From a virus: a stretch of 25,415 nucleotides of DNA. The first letter of the stretch is position 1; each line of letters opens with the position of its first letter. The notes under the pieces were generated by a model. It made no database searches and was not told where the DNA came from. It was given only the letters and a program-made list of their open reading frames with translations. Position numbers and translations under genes: made by a program. Below, piece by piece: positions 22,711 to 25,415 of the stretch. The stretch spans positions 1 to 25,415 of IMG/VR virus record IMGVR_UViG_3300010148_000103; one strand, 5' to 3'.

Positions 22711-22923
22711 TCAATTAGTGTAAATTTGTTTTACTGGTCTTTCTTCTAATAAATTAGATAAGACTCTAATCTCTTTCTTAATAGATTCTCTTCTGTCCTT
22801 TTGCTCTTCTATCTCATAAGACATAGACCACCTTGCAACACAGTTGATGGTATTAACGAATTGAATCTGTTGCGCTGGTGTTAAATCTCCCCACCGAATA
22901 GGAATAGTTAAACTTTCTGGCAT
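22711..22923 (-). CDS. Small hypothetical protein, 70 aa
   Basis: Begins MPESLTIPIRWGDLTPAQQI and continues with helices ending in a charged coiled-coil-like stretch ('SYEIEEQKDRRESIKKEIRV'). First gene of the seven-gene cluster. An inverted repeat CTAGC-AATA-GCTAG (22936-22949) lies 12-26 bases upstream of its ATG and could be an operator. Function unknown. Confidence 0.65.
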   Translation of the reverse strand: MPESLTIPIRWGDLTPAQQIQFVNTINCVARWSMSYEIEEQKDRRESIKKEIRVLSNLLEERPVKQIYTN

Positions 22924-23337
22924 TTGTGAGAGTCGCTAGCAATAGCTAGGAAGATAGTTTTTAAGTGTATATACAATAGTGAGGCAGAAAGTAATGATTT
23001 TAATTTTTGGTTAGTGCTGCTAAGCAGTTGAGAATTAAAAATCAAAAAATGCTGCTCAAACTAATATATATATATTATTAATTATAGGTTATTAGTGTAA
23101 TAAAAACAATTAGTAAACACAAATATATTTAATTAATATTTTTTATAAAATATTTTTCTAACGATGACTACTTAGTAGACGTATTTAATACTTACGTCTA
23201 TATTTATAGAGTAGTAGACTATTGTTATCACGACGTCGAGTAGGGGGTAGACGTTGCGAATCGCTACGCCTCAAACAAGGCCCTCTGAACCTACAATATT
23301 ATCTGAAAAAAGAACTATTCTTTACATCAATAGAATA
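22924..23337. other. Gene-free region, possible origin, promoter or pac site
   Basis: The longest region without a gene. The left part (22924-23060) carries the CTAGC/GCTAG inverted repeat and two TGCTGCT copies. The middle (about 23060-23160) is almost all A and T, as at a DNA unwinding element. The right part (23176-23290) is GC-rich and holds an inverted repeat TAGACGTA / TACGTCTA (23176-23183, 23193-23200), further GTAGAC copies at 23214 and 23247, and a CGACGTCG palindrome (23231-23238). No convincing small gene or tRNA was found. Confidence 0.5.
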
Positions 23338-23787
23338 TTATTTCTTATCTTCAATTCTTATGTTTAGTTCAGGTGCATTGAGGTGAATAGTTTCGACTGA
23401 TTCGCCAACAACCTTGCCTAATGAGTCCAATATTTGAGCAGCAGTTTGAAGTTGACCTTTTTTAACTGCCCGATAGAAGAGATTAATTCTTAAATGTTGA
23501 AGACGGGGGATGAGGTCTTCTTTATCAAATTCCCAATCCTTGTTACTCCATTCTCTAACAGCCTTCCAATCTTGCCATGCTGTATTTTCAGCAATGTGCT
23601 CTTTCGACGCATGATCTAAAACCAACTGCCTAACAGGAAGACCCTCTAGCTGTCTTTTATAAAGTCTTTGAATCCTTTGATCCTTCAGAATCGCACTCCT
23701 TTTACCAGTTTTGCCTATTTTGTTTTCATCTGGGACGATATAACCTTTGAAGTATTCAGGGTCGAATTTAGCTGCCGAATCGGTCAC
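23338..23787 (-). CDS. terS: Putative terminase small subunit, 149 aa
   Basis: Starts GTG at 23787; no ATG fits. The early part 'ILKDQRIQRLYKRQLEGLPV' to 'AENTAWQDWKAVREW' has the helix-turn-helix layout of a DNA-binding small terminase, followed by helices 'LQHLRINLFYRAVKKGQLQT' and 'AAQILDSLGKVVGES' (oligomerisation type). It lies next to the large terminase but points the other way, 106 bases apart. Size and position support the call; there is no unique motif. Confidence 0.65.
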   Translation of the reverse strand: MTDSAAKFDPEYFKGYIVPDENKIGKTGKRSAILKDQRIQRLYKRQLEGLPVRQLVLDHASKEHIAENTAWQDWKAVREWSNKDWEFDKEDLIPRLQHLRINLFYRAVKKGQLQTAAQILDSLGKVVGESVETIHLNAPELNIRIEDKK

Positions 23788-23893
23788 AGTTAATCACGGA
23801 ATAACTATTGATATAAAGATAATAGCTTTTAAACAGAGAAATAGTCGAGTCAAGGGGGGTTATGGTACAAAAGAAAAGTATTAGTATTAGAGT

Positions 23894-25150
23894 ATGGCAG
23901 TAAAAAACAAGCAAAATTTAGATTTAAGATGGACGCAGGGGCAAGTATTTAGCAGTCGAAAAAGGTTTAGGGTGTTAGTAGCAGGGCGAAGATTTGGCAA
24001 AAGTTATTTAAGTTGTGTTGAATTATTAAGAGCTGCTATTGAACGGCCAGGTGAAACATATTTCTATTGTGCTCCGACTTATCGGATGGCAAAAGATATT
24101 GCATGGAAGACTTTAAAGAAGCTAGTGCCACAGATATGGGTCAAATCTAAAAACGAATCAGACCTGAAGATTGAGTTAATTAATGATTCAGTAATTGAAT
24201 TAAAAGGAACAGAAAATGCGATGGCATTAAGAGGTCGAAGTCTGGCTGGAGTAGTTTTAGACGAAGCAGCATTTATGGATGCTGGTGTTTGGTTCGAGGT
24301 AATACGTCCAGCGTTAGCAGATAAACAGGGGTGGACATTATTTATTAGTACACCTGATGGTACAGCTAGTTGGTTTTATGATTTGTGGTGTTATTGCGAA
24401 GAAGATGAAACGGGGGATTGGATGAGATGGTGTTATACGACAATTGAGGGGGGTAATGTACCAGCAGAAGAAATTGAAGCAGCTAGAGCACAATTAGACG
24501 GGCGAACATTTAGGCAAGAATTTGAAGCAAGTTTTGAAAATTTAAGTGGATTAGTGGCAGTAAGTTTTGGTGATGACAATATTTCTACTGAAGCGAAAGA
24601 CATTAGTATCGCTCCGTTGTTGCTAGGAGTTGACTTTAACGTAGATCCAATGTCAGGTATATGTGCAGTAAAGAAAGACGATACTTTATATGTATTTGAC
24701 GAGATCATAATGACAGGAGGGGCGACCACATGGGATTTTGCCGAAGAAGTTACAAGAAGGTATGGAATTGATAGGCGAGTAATAGCTTGCCCCGACCCAA
24801 CAGGGGGAGCACGAAAGACTTCTGGTGTTGGAGCGACTGACCACAGTATTTTGCGGCGAAGTGGATTTAATGTTTCAAGCCCTAGAGCACCTTGGAAGAT
24901 TAGAGATAAGATTACGGCTGTTAATACTGCTTTATTTGATGCAAATAGCATCAGAAGAACTTATATTCACCCACGATGTAAGGAATTAATAAAGTCATTG
25001 AGGACGCTGACTTATGCACCAAATACAGGTTTACCGAATAAAAATCTTGGTGTTGATCATGCTTTTGATGCTTTCGGGTATTTATGTTTACAACAGTTCA
25101 ACTTGGCAAAACCTGAAACTTTAGGTCAAACTGGGTACAGAATTTACTAA
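23894..25150 (+). CDS. terL: Terminase large subunit, 418 aa
   Basis: Packaging motor with an N-terminal ATPase: Walker A-like 'VAGRRFGKS' (29-37), 'YFYCAPTYRMAKDIAW' (56-71), Walker B 'GVVLDEAAF' (119-127, Asp123/Glu124), 'TLFISTPDG' (148-156, coupling motif). The RNase-H-like nuclease has 'LLLGVDFNVDP' (242-252, Asp247), 'VIACPDPTG' (296-304) and 'NLGVDHAFDAFGYLC' (384-398, Asp388 or Asp392). It pumps DNA into the prohead and cuts concatemers. The length is on the short side for the family but all motifs are present. The next gene begins four bases later, the usual order for a packaging-structural operon. Confidence 0.95.
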   Translation: MAVKNKQNLDLRWTQGQVFSSRKRFRVLVAGRRFGKSYLSCVELLRAAIERPGETYFYCAPTYRMAKDIAWKTLKKLVPQIWVKSKNESDLKIELINDSVIELKGTENAMALRGRSLAGVVLDEAAFMDAGVWFEVIRPALADKQGWTLFISTPDGTASWFYDLWCYCEEDETGDWMRWCYTTIEGGNVPAEEIEAARAQLDGRTFRQEFEASFENLSGLVAVSFGDDNISTEAKDISIAPLLLGVDFNVDPMSGICAVKKDDTLYVFDEIIMTGGATTWDFAEEVTRRYGIDRRVIACPDPTGGARKTSGVGATDHSILRRSGFNVSSPRAPWKIRDKITAVNTALFDANSIRRTYIHPRCKELIKSLRTLTYAPNTGLPNKNLGVDHAFDAFGYLCLQQFNLAKPETLGQTGYRIY

Positions 25151-25154
25151 AACC

Positions 25155-25352
25155 ATGCCTCAAGGTAAAGGGAGCTACGGAAGTAAAAAAGGAAGACCAA
25201 AGAAAAAAGGTTTATATGCCAATATTGCTGCAAAAAAGAAACGTATTGCGGCTGGTAGTGGAGAAAAGATGAGAAAAGCTGGAGATAAAGGTGCTCCAAG
25301 TGCCTCAGATTTTAAAAAAGCAGCAAAAACAGCTAAAAAGAAGAAAAAATGA
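25155..25352 (+). CDS. Lys-rich small protein, 65 aa
   Basis: MPQGKGSYGSKKGRPKKKG, then 'YANIAAKKKRIAAGSGEKMR' and 'GAPSASDFKKAAKTAKK': an extremely basic protein that fits a small family common in marine phages and algal viruses, with a GKGSYGS start and a GAP-x(4)-F-x3-AKTAKK end. It probably binds nucleic acid. It overlaps the next frame by ATGA. Confidence 0.75.
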   Translation: MPQGKGSYGSKKGRPKKKGLYANIAAKKKRIAAGSGEKMRKAGDKGAPSASDFKKAAKTAKKKKK

Positions 25353-25415
25353 CAGTTACAAGAGGTAAAGAAAAGTTTAGTGGGTATAACAAACCCAAAA
25401 GAACACCTGGTCATG
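25349..25415 (+). CDS. N-terminus of a small marine phage protein, 3' truncated
   Basis: The window ends after 22 residues (MTVTRGKEKFSGYNKPKRTP and then GH). The 'F-x-GYNKPKRTPGHP' opening is a signature I recall from short basic proteins near the terminase or portal genes of marine phages (DUF5872-like from memory). Starts in an ATGA overlap with the Lys-rich gene. Confidence 0.65.
   Translation, partial: MTVTRGKEKFSGYNKPKRTPGH

Noticed and set aside
23228-23290. tRNA 3' end or phage attachment site
   Set aside because: The GC-rich patch superficially resembles a tRNA half but lacks T-arm pairing, and no integrase was found in the window.
24433-24951. 172-aa minus-strand frame inside terL
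   Set aside because: Antisense shadow of the nuclease domain without a recognizable motif.

Overview
The window looks like a piece of an AT-rich tailed-phage genome, probably marine. The evidence is a full terminase pair, two very long tail-fibre or adhesin genes, a primase-helicase, a PD-(D/E)XK nuclease, and many overlapping small genes. A cyanobacterial or other marine bacterial host is a guess. It rests on the look of the fibre modules and on the Lys-rich and 'GYNKPKRTPGH' proteins after the terminase. No photosynthesis gene, tRNA, integrase or CRISPR array was seen.

Layout. (1) 1-7088, plus strand: two large tail genes, the first missing its 5' end. It carries decapeptide repeats and a cupredoxin-like insert; the second carries a LamG-like domain among four copies of another module. 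(2) 7152-8868, plus strand: four small translationally coupled genes, three with membrane segments. (3) 8798-10855, minus strand: a holin-like membrane protein, two related exported proteins, and a third reading frame that lacks a clean start. (4) 10907-12098, plus strand: six small genes ending in a bidirectional terminator. (5) 12219-15518, minus strand: four small genes including a ribbon-helix-helix protein, then an iteron-like repeat field, then a PrimPol/RepA-type primase-helicase. (6) 15698-17723, plus strand: a possible ssDNA-binding protein, two small genes and a RecB-like nuclease. (7) 17715-19907, minus strand: a Mom-like DNA modification protein, three small genes, a highly structured leader or small RNA with its own promoter, and a small possibly helical DNA-binding protein. 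(8) 19969-20229, plus strand: one small gene that converges on the next block. (9) 20226-22923, minus strand: seven tightly packed genes including a Gp88-like protein and an ArdC-like zincin. (10) 22924-23337: the largest gene-free region, AT-rich with a repeat-bearing GC-rich edge. (11) 23338-25415: a small-terminase-like gene facing left and the large terminase facing right, followed by two small genes.

Together the genes suggest packaging at the right end, adsorption at the left end, and a central early region for replication, recombination, DNA modification and anti-restriction. The most unusual item is the folded RNA element at 19331-19454. A closing stem brackets two arms, and a near-consensus sigma70 promoter would start transcription at the first base of that stem. 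Others of note are the TGTCCYAT repeat field (13237-13408), the copper-site-like domain in the fibre, and the Mom plus ArdC pair. All domain calls were made by eye from motifs; no database search was run.
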